Assembly (NCBI RefSeq): GCF_002849895.1
Contig: NZ_CP018867.1
Span: forward strand, 62,001-126,000
Origin: Companilactobacillus alimentarius DSM 20249
GTDB lineage: Bacteria; Bacillota; Bacilli; Lactobacillales; Lactobacillaceae
Length of the DNA: 64,000 nucleotides
Direction of reading: 5' to 3'
A program made the translations under genes and the position numbers. Numbering within the stretch: the first letter of the stretch is position 1; each line of letters opens with the position of its first letter. The notes beneath the pieces are model-generated. The model was not told where the DNA came from and made no database searches. It saw nothing but the letters and a program-made list of their open reading frames with translations. Positions 17,915-27,162 of the stretch are shown piece by piece.

Positions 17915-18864
17915 ATAAAAAGCGCTCCATAACTGTTAGATTTCTTGTCTAACAATTATGAAGCACTTTATATTCGTAGAGGGATAATTTTATCGCTATT
18001 GATAAGTGCTTTGATTTACATTGCCTTGCAGATTGTCTTTATTGGTGCTTTGCCACAGTCAATTATTAGTGGCGGCTGGTCAAAGATTAGTTTCAATTCA
18101 CCGTTTGCTGATTTGGCAATACTTTTAAATATCTACTGGTTATCTACACTGGTTTACTTTACAGCCTTTATTTCACCAGTTGGTAGTGGAATTGCTTTCG
18201 CTTCTTCGGCAAGTAAATCATTATCTTCTATGCCGAAAAATAAGCATTTGCCATTGTTCTTAAGTAATTCAAATAATAAGTACAATTCACCACGAATTGC
18301 TTTGTTTGTCGATTTGTTGGTCAGCTTTATTCTGATTTTGCTATTTAAAAACTGGTCATTATTGTCACGTGTCGTGGCAGCTTCAACTCTGATTTCTTTG
18401 CTTTCAGGTCCAGTTGTAGCTGGTAGTTTACGTAAAATGGGTCCTAATTTGAGGAGACCGACAAAGATTAAGGGGATGAATATCCTAGCACCAGTTGTTT
18501 TTGATTTAATAAGTTTGGCGATTTATTGGGCTATGTTCCCAACGACGGTTGAAGTTATCGTGATTATCATTGTCGGCTTGCCAATTTATTTCGTCTATGA
18601 TTTTCGTCGTGGATTTAAAGAATTTAAACAAAAATTGTATGCCAGTCTTTGGCTAATAGTTCACTTGTTTGGCTTATCACTGATCTCATGGATCGGTGGC
18701 TCAGCTTTTGGTGGAATGAATCTGATTAAGTATCCTTTGGATTTCGTTGTTATTTTAATCTTTTCAACGTTCATGTACTTTTGGGCAATTCATTCATTGT
18801 ATTATTCTGGTTATTTCGATGATGCTAAGGAAATCAATTCAACTGTCAAGCTGGATGAAGATTA

Positions 18865-19395
18865 ATGAATAATCGTTCAAAGAATAAGCAAAAATGGTTC
18901 TGGGGAGTTGTTATAGCGATAGAATTGGTCTTATTTTACAGTTCTTCGATGACTTATAAAGAGCAAACTTCAGTACCATTTCTAGAAAAATATTTTAAGA
19001 ATCAACCATTTCATGATTTATTATCAAAGATTGGTTTTAATTACAGTGGCAAGTACCAATCAGTGGCAAATGATGGCTATTTTAAATTTGTGGAATTTAT
19101 TATTCGCAAAGGTGCACATTTTAGTATTTATTTGTTATTAGGATTGTTCTTGTGTTTAGCTTTAAATATATATTTTAAGAAGAATATTTTCTTGAAAGTT
19201 TTCGTACCATGGATGACAGCGACTGGTTTAGCTGCTTTTGATGAGTTCCATCAGGGACTGACTGGAGGAAGAACACCATTAGTCGATGATGTTATTTTGG
19301 ACAGTTCTGGAGCTTTGGTAGGTAGCTTAATTGCAATTTTAATTCTTTATTTACTCTATCGTCATAAGTCCAAAAAAGAATTATTTACTATGTAA
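18865..19395 (+). CDS. VanZ-family membrane protein
   Basis: 176 residues with an N-terminal membrane helix, a short extracellular loop, and three further helices. It carries the VanZ-like pattern: RKGAHFSIYLLLGLF, then FDEFHQGLTGGRTPLVDDVILDSSGALVG. VanZ proteins confer low teicoplanin resistance in enterococci; most homologues in lactobacilli have no known role. Its ATG overlaps the permease stop by one base (TAATG), so it was translationally coupled to the permease. The IS insertion upstream may reduce its expression (inference). Confidence 0.85.
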   Translation: MNNRSKNKQKWFWGVVIAIELVLFYSSSMTYKEQTSVPFLEKYFKNQPFHDLLSKIGFNYSGKYQSVANDGYFKFVEFIIRKGAHFSIYLLLGLFLCLALNIYFKKNIFLKVFVPWMTATGLAAFDEFHQGLTGGRTPLVDDVILDSSGALVGSLIAILILYLLYRHKSKKELFTM

Positions 19396-19399
19396 AGAG

Positions 19400-19440
19400 A
19401 TAACGGCAGATAATCACAATATATGATTGTCTGCCGTTAT
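19400..19440 (+). terminator. Hairpin after vanZ gene
   Basis: ATAACGGCAGA-T-AATCA pairs with TGATT-G-TCTGCCGTTAT around a CAATATA loop. The stem is strong but the following T run is poor (ATTACTTTG), so termination may be partial. Confidence 0.5.
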
Positions 19441-19565
19441 ATTACTTTGAATGAAGAAAAAAGTTTCGCATTTGAGGTTTATTTAGCTTAGTAATATTGA
19501 AATACCAGTCTTAGTTTGATAAAATTATATGCGGTTTACAATAATCATGAAAGAAGGAAACAGAA

Positions 19566-20303
19566 ATGTCAGGACATTCAAAATGGCATAACATCCAAGG
19601 TAGAAAAAATGCCCAAGATGCAAAACGTGGTAAAATCTTCCAAAAGCTGTCTCGTGAATTATACATGGCAGCTAAATCGGGTGGTGCCGATCCTAACGAT
19701 AATGCTGCCCTTCGTTTAATAGTAGATAAAGCTCGTGCAGCTAACATGCCAAAGGATAACATCAAGCGTGCTTTGGATAAAGCTGAAGGTGGCAGTGAAG
19801 AACATTATGATGAAGTTACATACGAAGGCTATGCTCCAGGTGGAGTTGCAGTATTAGTTGAAGCTTTGACAGATAACAAAAACAGAACTGCATCTGCCGT
19901 ACGTGTTGCATTTACTCGTAATGGAGGAAGCTTAGGTTCAAGTGGTTCAGTTTCATATATGTTTGATCGTAAAGGATATCTTGTCTTAGATCGTACTAAG
20001 AATAGTCAAGATGAAGATACTGTTTTGATGGATATTATGGATTTAGGTGCAGATGATTTACAAACATCTGATGATGCTTATGAAATCTACACAGAAGCTA
20101 AGGATTTTACAGCCGTTCGTGATGGTTTGATTGAAAAGGGCTATGAAGTTGCTGATGCTGAATTAAAGATGATTCCTCAAAACACTACACCAGTGCCGGA
20201 AGATAAGAAAGAACAATTTGAACATATGATTGATCAACTCGAAGACGATGAGGATGTTTCAGAAGTTTACACTGCTGCTGCAGATGATGACGACGAAGAA
20301 TAG
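19566..20303 (+). CDS. YebC/PmpR-family protein (TACO1 family)
   Basis: 245 residues beginning [18 protein letters not shown], the family hallmark, with [14 protein letters not shown] and [18 protein letters not shown] in the middle and an acidic C-terminus. The family was long annotated as transcriptional regulators; some members act at the ribosome to relieve stalling at proline-rich stretches. It is a single gene with its own terminator. The ribosome site is GAAAGGA. Confidence 0.93.
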   Translation: MSGHSKWHNIQGRKNAQDAKRGKIFQKLSRELYMAAKSGGADPNDNAALRLIVDKARAANMPKDNIKRALDKAEGGSEEHYDEVTYEGYAPGGVAVLVEALTDNKNRTASAVRVAFTRNGGSLGSSGSVSYMFDRKGYLVLDRTKNSQDEDTVLMDIMDLGADDLQTSDDAYEIYTEAKDFTAVRDGLIEKGYEVADAELKMIPQNTTPVPEDKKEQFEHMIDQLEDDEDVSEVYTAAADDDDEE

Positions 20304-20323
20304 ATTCTTATTAATGAGTTAAT

Positions 20324-20360
20324 AAAAGACCGTAGATTAATAATCTACGGTCTTTTTTTG
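20324..20360. terminator. Terminator between the yebC-type gene and rpiR-type regulator
   Basis: The 16-bp arms AAAAGACCGTAGATTA and TAATCTACGGTCTTTT are followed by further T. The stop codon of the leftward regulator falls inside, so it serves both directions. Confidence 0.88.
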
Positions 20361-21232
20361 GGTTCTGTAGCATTATTCAAAATATCATTTTGCATTAGTT
20401 TGTCATAATTGCTTTGCATTTTAATGAGATTTTGTTTATATGATTTGGAATAAACAATAGCGAAAAGGGTATTCAATAAGTATTCAAAGGTCATTTGTGA
20501 GGCGAAAGTACTGACTTTAAAAACATCGAATTCGTTTTGAACGATTGTAATATTTTGATCAGCATAGTCAATCAATTTGCTATTGGGATTGCCTGTGATC
20601 AAAAGTGTGGGGACATCCTGTTTTTTTAAAAATTTAAGTAATTTAAGATAATTTGAATTATTGCCTGTATAGGAGAGAAAAATGGCTAAATCGTTCTTAT
20701 CAAGATTAATAGCACTCCAGGATTCATCGCTGTATTCTTCGGCGATAATAGCAAATTTGTTTATCTTAACCAGTTTACTCTGGAGACTTCGAGCTCTAAT
20801 TTGAGTATCGCCGATGGCAAAGAGAACTAGCCGCTTACTGTCAATAATCATTTTTGCACTTGAGATTAACTCTTCTTCATTTACTTGAATTAAGGTGCGC
20901 TTAATAGCGTTAATGGTTAAATCCGAAATATTCTTAGCAATATTTATTGCTGAATCATCAGGCGAAAAAGGGAAGTTAGCATCGATATCGTTTAGTTGAG
21001 TGATATTTTGTTGAACATCATTAGATATAGCTTGTCGCATGGCTTTAAATCCTGAATAATTGAATTTTTTAGCCAAACGAACTATGGCTGAATGCGAGGT
21101 ATAGGTCTTGGAAGCTAGAGTTTGAATTGACATAGTTGAAACAGCTTCTAAATTTTTTTTAATATATTGAACGATTCTTTTTTCGTTGTCGGTTAAATCT
21201 GTAATATGAGTCATTTTGTCGGTAAAAAGCAT
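20345..21232 (-). CDS. MurR/RpiR-family transcriptional regulator
   Basis: 295 residues. The N-terminal HTH_6 domain (about 1-80) includes the recognition stretch YTSHSAIVRLAKKFNYSGFKAMRQ. A C-terminal SIS sugar-phosphate-binding domain (about 125-265) includes LVLFAIGDTQIRARSLQSKL and AIFLSYTGNNSNYLKLLKF. Such regulators sense phosphosugars. It is divergent from two Gfo/Idh/MocA oxidoreductases, which it probably controls (inference). Confidence 0.9.
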   Translation of the reverse strand: MLFTDKMTHITDLTDNEKRIVQYIKKNLEAVSTMSIQTLASKTYTSHSAIVRLAKKFNYSGFKAMRQAISNDVQQNITQLNDIDANFPFSPDDSAINIAKNISDLTINAIKRTLIQVNEEELISSAKMIIDSKRLVLFAIGDTQIRARSLQSKLVKINKFAIIAEEYSDESWSAINLDKNDLAIFLSYTGNNSNYLKLLKFLKKQDVPTLLITGNPNSKLIDYADQNITIVQNEFDVFKVSTFASQMTFEYLLNTLFAIVYSKSYKQNLIKMQSNYDKLMQNDILNNATEPKKRP

Positions 21233-21379
21233 TTTATACCTTCCTTTTTGAACAGGATGTTCAAGAAAATATCCGTTTAATTAATATCTTTGTTCATTGT
21301 GACCACTTTTTTTCAAAAGGGTTTCTAAAAACTTTGATAGCAAGTAAAGTTTGATTATAGAAGTTTGGAGGAATTATTT

Positions 21380-22417
21380 ATGAAAAAAATGACGGTTGCT
21401 TATATTGGTAATGGAAAAAGCGCTAATCGTTATCATTTACCATTTTCACTCAAATTGAATAATATCAAGGTTAAAACAATTTATGCTCGTCATATCGAAC
21501 ATGATATTTGGAAAGAAATTCCTGGTATTAAATATACAACAGATATCAATGATATTTATCAGGATCAAGAAATTGATTTGGTAGTTTTATCGGTTCCCGC
21601 AGCGGCACACTACCAATTAGCCAAAGACGTATTGAATCATGGGAAAAATGTTCTAGTTGAGAAGCCCTTTACAGAAACAGAAGCTCAAGCTAAAGAGCTT
21701 TTCAAACTGGCAGATGATTTAGGTTTACTAATTCAATGTTATCAGAATCGTCGTTATGATTCAGATTTTTTGACGGTTCAGAAAGTGATTGAGAGTAATA
21801 AATTGGGTGACATCTTGGAAGTAGAATCAGCCTATGATTATTTTCGCCCATACGTACCAGAAAATGAGAAGGAGTTCTCTATTGGTCATAGTTATTTGTA
21901 TGGTCATGCTTGTCATACCCTAGATCAAGTTATTTCTTACTTTGGTAAAGCAGACAGTGTTCATTATGATGTAAGACAATTGTTAGGCAAGGGCAGAATG
22001 AACGATTATTTTGATATTGATATGTATTATGGCGTTATGAAGGTGTCAGTCAAATCAAGTTATTTCAGATTGGTACCTCGTCCAAGCTTTACTATCTATG
22101 GGAAAAAGGGTGTTTTTGTAAAAGAAACGATGGATCGACAAGAAATTGATTTGAAGCATTTTTATATGCCTGATCATGCTGATTTTGGAATTGATCGCCC
22201 CAAAGATTATGGAACATTGACTTATCTAGATGACAATAATAATTATCATCAGGAAAAAGTGGTTTCCGAAATTGGAGATTATAGTCGAGTTTATCAAGGG
22301 TTGTATAACGCCATTATCAAAGGACAACCTAAGACAGTAAAGGATTCAGAGACTATCTATCAAATGCATTTGTTAGAAAACGGTATTAAACAAATTACTT
22401 CAGAAGGGGAAGATTAA
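21380..22417 (+). CDS. Gfo/Idh/MocA-family NAD(P)-dependent oxidoreductase
   Basis: About 345 residues. The N-terminal Rossmann motif is YIGNGKSANRYHLPF (a variant of GxGxxA), the family EKP motif is in VLVEKPFTE, and the C-terminal domain has GHSYLYGHACHTLDQV. Its sugar or polyol substrate is unknown. ATG 21380 follows GGAGGA by 7 bases and is preferred over the in-frame TTG at 21365. Two bases separate it from the next oxidoreductase gene. Confidence 0.9.
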   Translation: MKKMTVAYIGNGKSANRYHLPFSLKLNNIKVKTIYARHIEHDIWKEIPGIKYTTDINDIYQDQEIDLVVLSVPAAAHYQLAKDVLNHGKNVLVEKPFTETEAQAKELFKLADDLGLLIQCYQNRRYDSDFLTVQKVIESNKLGDILEVESAYDYFRPYVPENEKEFSIGHSYLYGHACHTLDQVISYFGKADSVHYDVRQLLGKGRMNDYFDIDMYYGVMKVSVKSSYFRLVPRPSFTIYGKKGVFVKETMDRQEIDLKHFYMPDHADFGIDRPKDYGTLTYLDDNNNYHQEKVVSEIGDYSRVYQGLYNAIIKGQPKTVKDSETIYQMHLLENGIKQITSEGED

Positions 22418-22419
22418 TA

Positions 22420-23397
22420 ATGAAATTAGCTATTTTAGGAGCTGGAATGATTGTGAAAGACTTTTTATCAATGATTCACGATATTCCCGAGATAGAATTA
22501 ACTGCCATTATGGGGACGCCAAATGATTTAGAAAGAATGCAAGAATTTCAAAAAGAAAACCAGATCGGCAAAATTTATACAGATATTGCTGAGTGTTTAA
22601 AAGATCCAGAAGTAGACACAGTTTATGTGGCGCTACCTAACTTTTTACATTATAAATTTGCCAAATTAGCTTTAGAAGCTGGGAAAAATGTTATTTGTGA
22701 GAAGCCCTTTACCTTGAATACTTTTCAATTAGAAGAATTATCCAATCTTGCTCAAACTAAGAAGTTGATTTTGGTTGAAGCAATCACCAATCAATATTTG
22801 AATAATTATCGGAGTTTAAAAAGTGATCTATCAAAGTTAGGATCATTAAAAGTTATTGAATGCAACTATTCACAATATTCACATCGTTATGATGCCTTTT
22901 TGGCTGGTACAATTTTACCAGCGTTTGATCCTAAAAAGGGTGGTGGCGCTTTGATGGATTTGAACATCTATAATATTCATTTTATCGTTGGATTATTGGG
23001 TGCACCAAAAACGGTCCATTATTACGCCAATGTCAGTCGAGGAATCGACACCTCAGGTGTTTTAGTCTTAGAATATCCAGAAGTTAAAGTCGTATGTATT
23101 GCAGCTAAGGATTGTTCAGCTGAAGTCACCTCGACTATTCAAGGCAATTTAGGTTCAATAGTGGTTGATGAACCAACAAATGTATTAGATAATTATGAAA
23201 TTCATTTAAATGGTGAAAGTGCACAAGTAGTGGATAACAAAGCGCATAGTCATCGAATGTATGAGGAATTCGTTACTTTTAATAAAATGATAGAACAACA
23301 TGATCTGATTGAAGCACAAAAACGAATGAAACACAGTCTGGACGTTATGAAAGTAGTCGATTCTGCTCTCAGTGATTCAGGAATTAAATTAGGTTAA
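22420..23397 (+). CDS. Gfo/Idh/MocA-family oxidoreductase, second gene
   Basis: 325 residues with the Rossmann start KLAILGAGMIVKDFL, the motif NVICEKPFTL, and a C-terminal domain beginning around GSLKVIECNYSQYSHRYDAF, closest in style to dihydrodiol-dehydrogenase/scyllo-inositol-type relatives. It forms a two-gene operon with the preceding oxidoreductase, under the divergent RpiR-type regulator. The pair may carry out successive oxidation/reduction of one sugar (inference). Confidence 0.9.
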   Translation: MKLAILGAGMIVKDFLSMIHDIPEIELTAIMGTPNDLERMQEFQKENQIGKIYTDIAECLKDPEVDTVYVALPNFLHYKFAKLALEAGKNVICEKPFTLNTFQLEELSNLAQTKKLILVEAITNQYLNNYRSLKSDLSKLGSLKVIECNYSQYSHRYDAFLAGTILPAFDPKKGGGALMDLNIYNIHFIVGLLGAPKTVHYYANVSRGIDTSGVLVLEYPEVKVVCIAAKDCSAEVTSTIQGNLGSIVVDEPTNVLDNYEIHLNGESAQVVDNKAHSHRMYEEFVTFNKMIEQHDLIEAQKRMKHSLDVMKVVDSALSDSGIKLG

Positions 23398-23401
23398 AGT
23401 A

Positions 23402-23446
23402 AATGCTCACGTTATTGAAAACATCAATTAATGTGAGCATTTTTGT
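23402..23446 (+). terminator. Terminator of the oxidoreductase operon
   Basis: AATGCTCAC and GTGAGCATT form the stem around a long A/T-rich loop, followed by TTTTG. Confidence 0.75.
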
Positions 23447-23513
23447 TATTTAAAAATTATAAGTAATATTGTGTTTCCTCTTTGCGTAATTTTTAAACGA
23501 AAGGGGGTATTTT

Positions 23514-24479
23514 ATGACTGCTGAATCAATGGTTAATAATCTATTAACCGAAGCATGTATCAATCAGATCTCAGATATCTATTTTTTTCCGCGTGATAAC
23601 TTTTATCATATCGAAGCTAGTAATGCTTTACAAAGTTATAACGTAGCGGATTTAACCAATGATGAAAGTTTTGCTATTATGAATTTTTTGAAATTTAATG
23701 GAGGGTTGGATGTTTCAGAACGACGGCGATCACAAAAGGGAGCCTTTAATTTCATCTATCAGAATAAGAATATTTTTATTAGAATTTCCGCAGTAGGAGA
23801 TTTTAAAAATCGTGAATCTATGGTAGTACGACTGATTTATCCACAGGAATATAACACACCAATTGATGAGGGGATTTTGGAGAAATTGCGACCTGTCTCG
23901 CAAAAAAAAGGCATGATGTTATTTGCCGGTCCAATGGGTTCGGGCAAGACGTCCTTAATGTATTCGTTGAGTCGGAGATTATCTGCTACTAAAAAAGTGA
24001 TGTGTATTGAAGATCCCATTGAGATTGTCGAGGATGATTTTTTGCAATTACAAGTAAACGACGATGCAGGGATGACCTATGAAGAATTAATCAAAACTAG
24101 CTTACGACATCGACCAGAAGTACTGATTATTGGTGAGATCCGTGATAAAAATACCGCTAAACAAGCAATACAGGCTGCCTTGTGTGGCTATACGGTCATG
24201 TCAACTATCCATGGAAAATCAAAGTATTCTGTTTTGCAACGTCTGAGACAATTTGGAATTGAAGATGTTGAGATTATAAATGCCGTAAATTTTATTTCCT
24301 ATCAACGATTAGTACCAGTTTTTGATAATTTGGAATTATTTTTGGATTCGATGGAAATATCGGAGATAAAGAAATATTTAGCTGATGGATTGCCTGATGA
24401 ACAATGGCAACAATTATTGAAAAATGCATATCAAGCGGGACAAATTAATGAAGAAACTTATCAAGAATATCTTTCCTAA
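23514..24479 (+). CDS. comGA: Competence pseudopilus assembly ATPase ComGA
   Basis: 321 residues of the GspE/PilB secretion-ATPase family, shorter than type II secretion ATPases as is usual for ComGA. Walker A is GPMGSGKTSLMYS, the Asp box region CIEDPIEI, Walker B LIIGEIRD, and the His box AALCGYTVMSTIHGKS. It powers assembly of the pseudopilus that pulls DNA through the wall. It is first gene of a seven-gene comG operon; the ribosome site is AAAGGGGG. Within about 65 bp upstream no clear vegetative promoter is seen, consistent with control by an alternative sigma factor (inference). Confidence 0.95.
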   Translation: MTAESMVNNLLTEACINQISDIYFFPRDNFYHIEASNALQSYNVADLTNDESFAIMNFLKFNGGLDVSERRRSQKGAFNFIYQNKNIFIRISAVGDFKNRESMVVRLIYPQEYNTPIDEGILEKLRPVSQKKGMMLFAGPMGSGKTSLMYSLSRRLSATKKVMCIEDPIEIVEDDFLQLQVNDDAGMTYEELIKTSLRHRPEVLIIGEIRDKNTAKQAIQAALCGYTVMSTIHGKSKYSVLQRLRQFGIEDVEIINAVNFISYQRLVPVFDNLELFLDSMEISEIKKYLADGLPDEQWQQLLKNAYQAGQINEETYQEYLS

Positions 24480-25458
24480 AAAAATTACTAATGGCAAGAA
24501 ATCGGAACATTTGTTGACGATAAGCAAACTCTTAAAAAATGGATTTTCACTAAGTGATGCAATTAACTGTTTGCGTCTGTTGGATGATGATCAGAGAATC
24601 TTTTTTAAAATTTATCAAGATCTCTGTCAGGGAAAAATGATTTCACAAGCTTTGTTACATCTTGATTTGCCAACAGTTATTTCCAATCAATTAATTATCG
24701 CTCAAAATCACGGAAAATTAGCTCAGGCATTAGAACAGACGGGGCAATTGATTCAAAGTCAGGTCAAGCAAAAGAATAAATTAAAAGAACTGTTAATTTA
24801 TCCTTGTTTCATCTTGTCATTTTTGATTGTGATGTTGGTTGCCATGAAGGTTTATATTGTGCCACAATTGGCAATTTCTGATAGTGGTAAAATGATTGAT
24901 CTTTTTCTAGGAGCAATTCTGGGAGTGATTTTAAGTGTGTTCGTAGCGTCTTTGTTATTCATAGCGTTTCTTAAACGAAAGGATGAATACAAAAGAGCAA
25001 TAATACTTGTGAAATTACCTATTGTTGGCAAAATATATCTCAATTTTTTACAATTTTTAATTTTGCAGGGGTGGGGGATGCAATTAGCCAATGGGATGAA
25101 TTTATTCGACATTTGTGAAGTTAGTAAACAGTTTCAAGTTGGATCGGTTCAACGTCATTTGGCCGAAAAATTTACGAATGATTTAGTCCGTGGAAAAAGT
25201 TTTGTAGATTTGATAAAGCAAGAACCACTTTTACCAAAACAATTGTTAGTTATTTTTCAGGCTGGAGAAAGTGGGACTGCTTTGGCGCAGGATTTATTAG
25301 TGATGTCTGAATTGAAATTTGATGAGACCCAGCGAGGTTTAAAGAAGATGTTGGGCTTGATTCAACCAATATTATTTGGCGTAATTGCCATTGTGATCGT
25401 CGTGACTTATTTAATAGTTCTACTACCTACTTATGGAATGATGAAAGGAATTTCGTGA
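24448..25458 (+). CDS. comGB: Competence pseudopilus membrane platform ComGB
   Basis: About 336 residues of the PilC/GspF family: two T2SSF domains with three membrane helices (LLIYPCFILSFLIVML, the ILGVILSVFVASLLFIAF pair, and the C-terminal LIQPILFGVIAIVIVVTYLIVLLPTYGMM region). The frame opens at 24424, but ATG 24448 (MKKLIKN) gives the normal basic start. It overlaps comGA by about 30 bases and comGC by 4. Confidence 0.92.
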   Translation: MKKLIKNIFPKKITNGKKSEHLLTISKLLKNGFSLSDAINCLRLLDDDQRIFFKIYQDLCQGKMISQALLHLDLPTVISNQLIIAQNHGKLAQALEQTGQLIQSQVKQKNKLKELLIYPCFILSFLIVMLVAMKVYIVPQLAISDSGKMIDLFLGAILGVILSVFVASLLFIAFLKRKDEYKRAIILVKLPIVGKIYLNFLQFLILQGWGMQLANGMNLFDICEVSKQFQVGSVQRHLAEKFTNDLVRGKSFVDLIKQEPLLPKQLLVIFQAGESGTALAQDLLVMSELKFDETQRGLKKMLGLIQPILFGVIAIVIVVTYLIVLLPTYGMMKGIS

Positions 25459-25769
25459 TGAAAAAAATCAGAAAAGGTTTTACCCTAATTGAAATGGTAA
25501 TCGTATTGTTTATTATTTCATTGTTACTTTTAATTATGATTCCTAATTTAACGGAGCAGAAAAATAATGCCAACAAGAGATCTGATGAAGCCTTGCAAAC
25601 GACTGTAATAAATCAGGCAGAATTGTATTCTGAAACTCATGATGGCGACTTTTCTTTGGATGATTTAGAGGATACAGGTTACATAACTGGCAATCAGAAA
25701 AAGAAACTGAAGGGTCAATATTTGAAGAAAGATGATACCGGCAAATGGATACTAGAAAAGGATTCATGA
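25455..25769 (+). CDS. comGC: Major competence pseudopilin ComGC
   Basis: 104 residues with a type IV prepilin signal: KKIRKGFTLIEMVIVL, where cleavage by ComC/PilD falls after the Gly, Phe becomes residue 1 and Glu is at +5. A hydrophobic helix follows, then a short pilin head. It is the major subunit of the DNA-uptake pseudopilus. Confidence 0.95.
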   Translation: MMKKIRKGFTLIEMVIVLFIISLLLLIMIPNLTEQKNNANKRSDEALQTTVINQAELYSETHDGDFSLDDLEDTGYITGNQKKKLKGQYLKKDDTGKWILEKDS

Positions 25770-26179
25770 TCTTAGAAACAGTAATTGGTTTGATGATTGT
25801 CTGTAGTTTGATAACTATTTCGGTGATAAATTTCAATAATTATCGAGCTCATGTTGAGGAAAAGCAGGCCTTGGAGTGGTTTAAAGGATCGTTTAAGAAT
25901 ACGATGAATTACGCTTATTTGAATAATAAATCGGCTTCAATGAAAGTCGAAGCTAATCGGATTGACTTTTTATATACTGATATTCATGGTAAAAGAATCG
26001 ATCATAAAAAGAAATTTCCTAAAACACTTACAATAGTTAATGCACCGGTTGATTACTTTATTGGTAGGTCAGGTCAATCGGGTCCAAGAACGGTAATAAT
26101 TCATTCAAAGTTATCAAATGAAGACTATAAATATGTGATTCAATTGGGCTGGGGTGAGATTGTTGAGTCAAAAACGTAA
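25745..26179 (+). CDS. comGD: Minor competence pseudopilin ComGD
   Basis: 144 residues starting MDTRKGFMILETVIGLMIV, a prepilin-type N-terminus with G/F cleavage point and E at +5. It overlaps comGC by 25 bases. It is assigned by position and prepilin signal. Confidence 0.88.
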   Translation: MDTRKGFMILETVIGLMIVCSLITISVINFNNYRAHVEEKQALEWFKGSFKNTMNYAYLNNKSASMKVEANRIDFLYTDIHGKRIDHKKKFPKTLTIVNAPVDYFIGRSGQSGPRTVIIHSKLSNEDYKYVIQLGWGEIVESKT

Positions 26180-26444
26180 TGGTTTTATTCTATTTGAATC
26201 TCTTACAGCATTGATTATTTCGGTCTCAGTAATTTTTACTTTGACACTTTGTGTAACGGAGCAGTTTAAATTAATTGATAAATGGGAACAACGAGTCAAT
26301 GCGCATAAAATAATCTTGCTTTATCTAGAAGGTCAAGACGTAAGTAGAAAGATAGTAATTAAGAATAGAGTATATTACTTCAGTCAGACACAGAATAAAT
26401 ATCAAGTGATGGTAAACAAAAATGTCTATCAAATTGAAAAATAA
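26154..26444 (+). CDS. comGE: Minor competence pseudopilin ComGE
   Basis: About 93-96 residues with the prepilin-like start KRNGFILFESLTALIIS. Start codon uncertain: GTG 26154, or TTG 26163 behind GGGGTGAG. It overlaps comGD by 17-26 bases. Confidence 0.82.
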   Translation: MRLLSQKRNGFILFESLTALIISVSVIFTLTLCVTEQFKLIDKWEQRVNAHKIILLYLEGQDVSRKIVIKNRVYYFSQTQNKYQVMVNKNVYQIEK

Positions 26445-26925
26445 CGTCCGTCATAAGGGTTTCATGTTGTATGAATCAATTGTCGCTTTGATGGTGACAA
26501 TATTAACAATTAGCGTGTTGCAACAATCCTTACAATTAATGAAATCGATTCAAAATACAACTTTTAGAGAACAATTACGGTGGCATATTACTCAAGAAAA
26601 ATTACAATCAATGTTAGACGATGCTTACGAGATTCGTAAGATAACTTCCAGCCAAATAATTTTTTCTAAGACAAAACTATTAGATAAAAAACATCCTGTT
26701 TTTGTACTAAGTATTCGTGAAGACAAGGGAACCTATGATAGAATGTTACGGATAACAACAGCAACCAATGGTGGTCATGAACCAATTCTAATGCACCAAA
26801 GGGAAATTAAGATTGAAAAAATCTCAAATTTGGTTATTATTACAACAGTGAACCAAGCTGGTGAAAAGTCCGAAATGTACTTAACATTGAAAGAGAAAAG
26901 CCATGATGAGCAATCAAAAACGTAG
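26422..26925 (+). CDS. comGF: Competence pseudopilin-like protein ComGF
   Basis: 167 residues. The N-terminus has HKGFMLYESIVALMVTI, a prepilin-like signal and membrane helix, followed by a ComGF-type soluble domain. It overlaps comGE and comGG by about 23 bases each, consistent with coupled translation of the operon. Confidence 0.85.
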   Translation: MSIKLKNNVRHKGFMLYESIVALMVTILTISVLQQSLQLMKSIQNTTFREQLRWHITQEKLQSMLDDAYEIRKITSSQIIFSKTKLLDKKHPVFVLSIREDKGTYDRMLRITTATNGGHEPILMHQREIKIEKISNLVIITTVNQAGEKSEMYLTLKEKSHDEQSKT

Positions 26926-27100
26926 CGGAATGGTCTTAATAAATAGTATATTAATAATAATGGTCGCAATTATGATCGTAGGATATACTAATAAGTTGAT
27001 TGGTGAACAAATCTCAGGATACCAGCAATTAGATGAGATTTATTTACGGCAGATCGACAAAAAAATTCATAAAAGTAATAAAATAGCTGTTGAGGATTGA
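26903..27100 (+). CDS. comGG: ComGG-like small pilin protein
   Basis: 65 residues with an N-terminal basic stretch SNQKRSGMVLINS leading into a hydrophobic helix and a short charged tail. Length and position (seventh gene of the operon) fit ComGG, a poorly conserved subunit. The sequence alone is weak evidence. Confidence 0.65.
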   Translation: MMSNQKRSGMVLINSILIIMVAIMIVGYTNKLIGEQISGYQQLDEIYLRQIDKKIHKSNKIAVED

Positions 27101-27162
27101 GGAATCCTTGAATAAAATCGTTTCCAACGTTAAAATTTTATTATTAGGCAAAGAGGTTAACC

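Larger units (their letters stand above)
16447..17970 (-). mobile_element. IS3-family (IS150-type) insertion sequence, copy 2
   Basis: The same 1,524-bp element as copy 1, inverted. TAAAGTGC starts at 16447 and GCACTTTA ends at 17970. The flanking duplication is TATT (16443-16446 and 17971-17974). The translations differ from copy 1 at one residue only (Ile for Val in the KEYxDWFNN stretch of OrfB). It disrupts the amino-acid permease. Confidence 0.95.
15742..18865 (+). pseudogene. APC-family amino-acid permease interrupted by IS copy 2
   Basis: Two pieces of one membrane transporter: 15742-16446 (about 235 residues; start ATG 15742 after TTGGTGG) and 17971-18865. Removing the IS and one TATT duplication joins ...PSVN-IR-RGIILSLL... 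in a single frame of about 530 codons. The N-terminal part has the APC signature FGLSAIIGSGWMFGS followed by several membrane spans; the second half has more. It resembles aspartate/glutamate-proton symporters of the YveA type, but the substrate is not certain. A TTG in the IS end could start the 3' piece, which would give a non-functional half. Confidence 0.92.
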
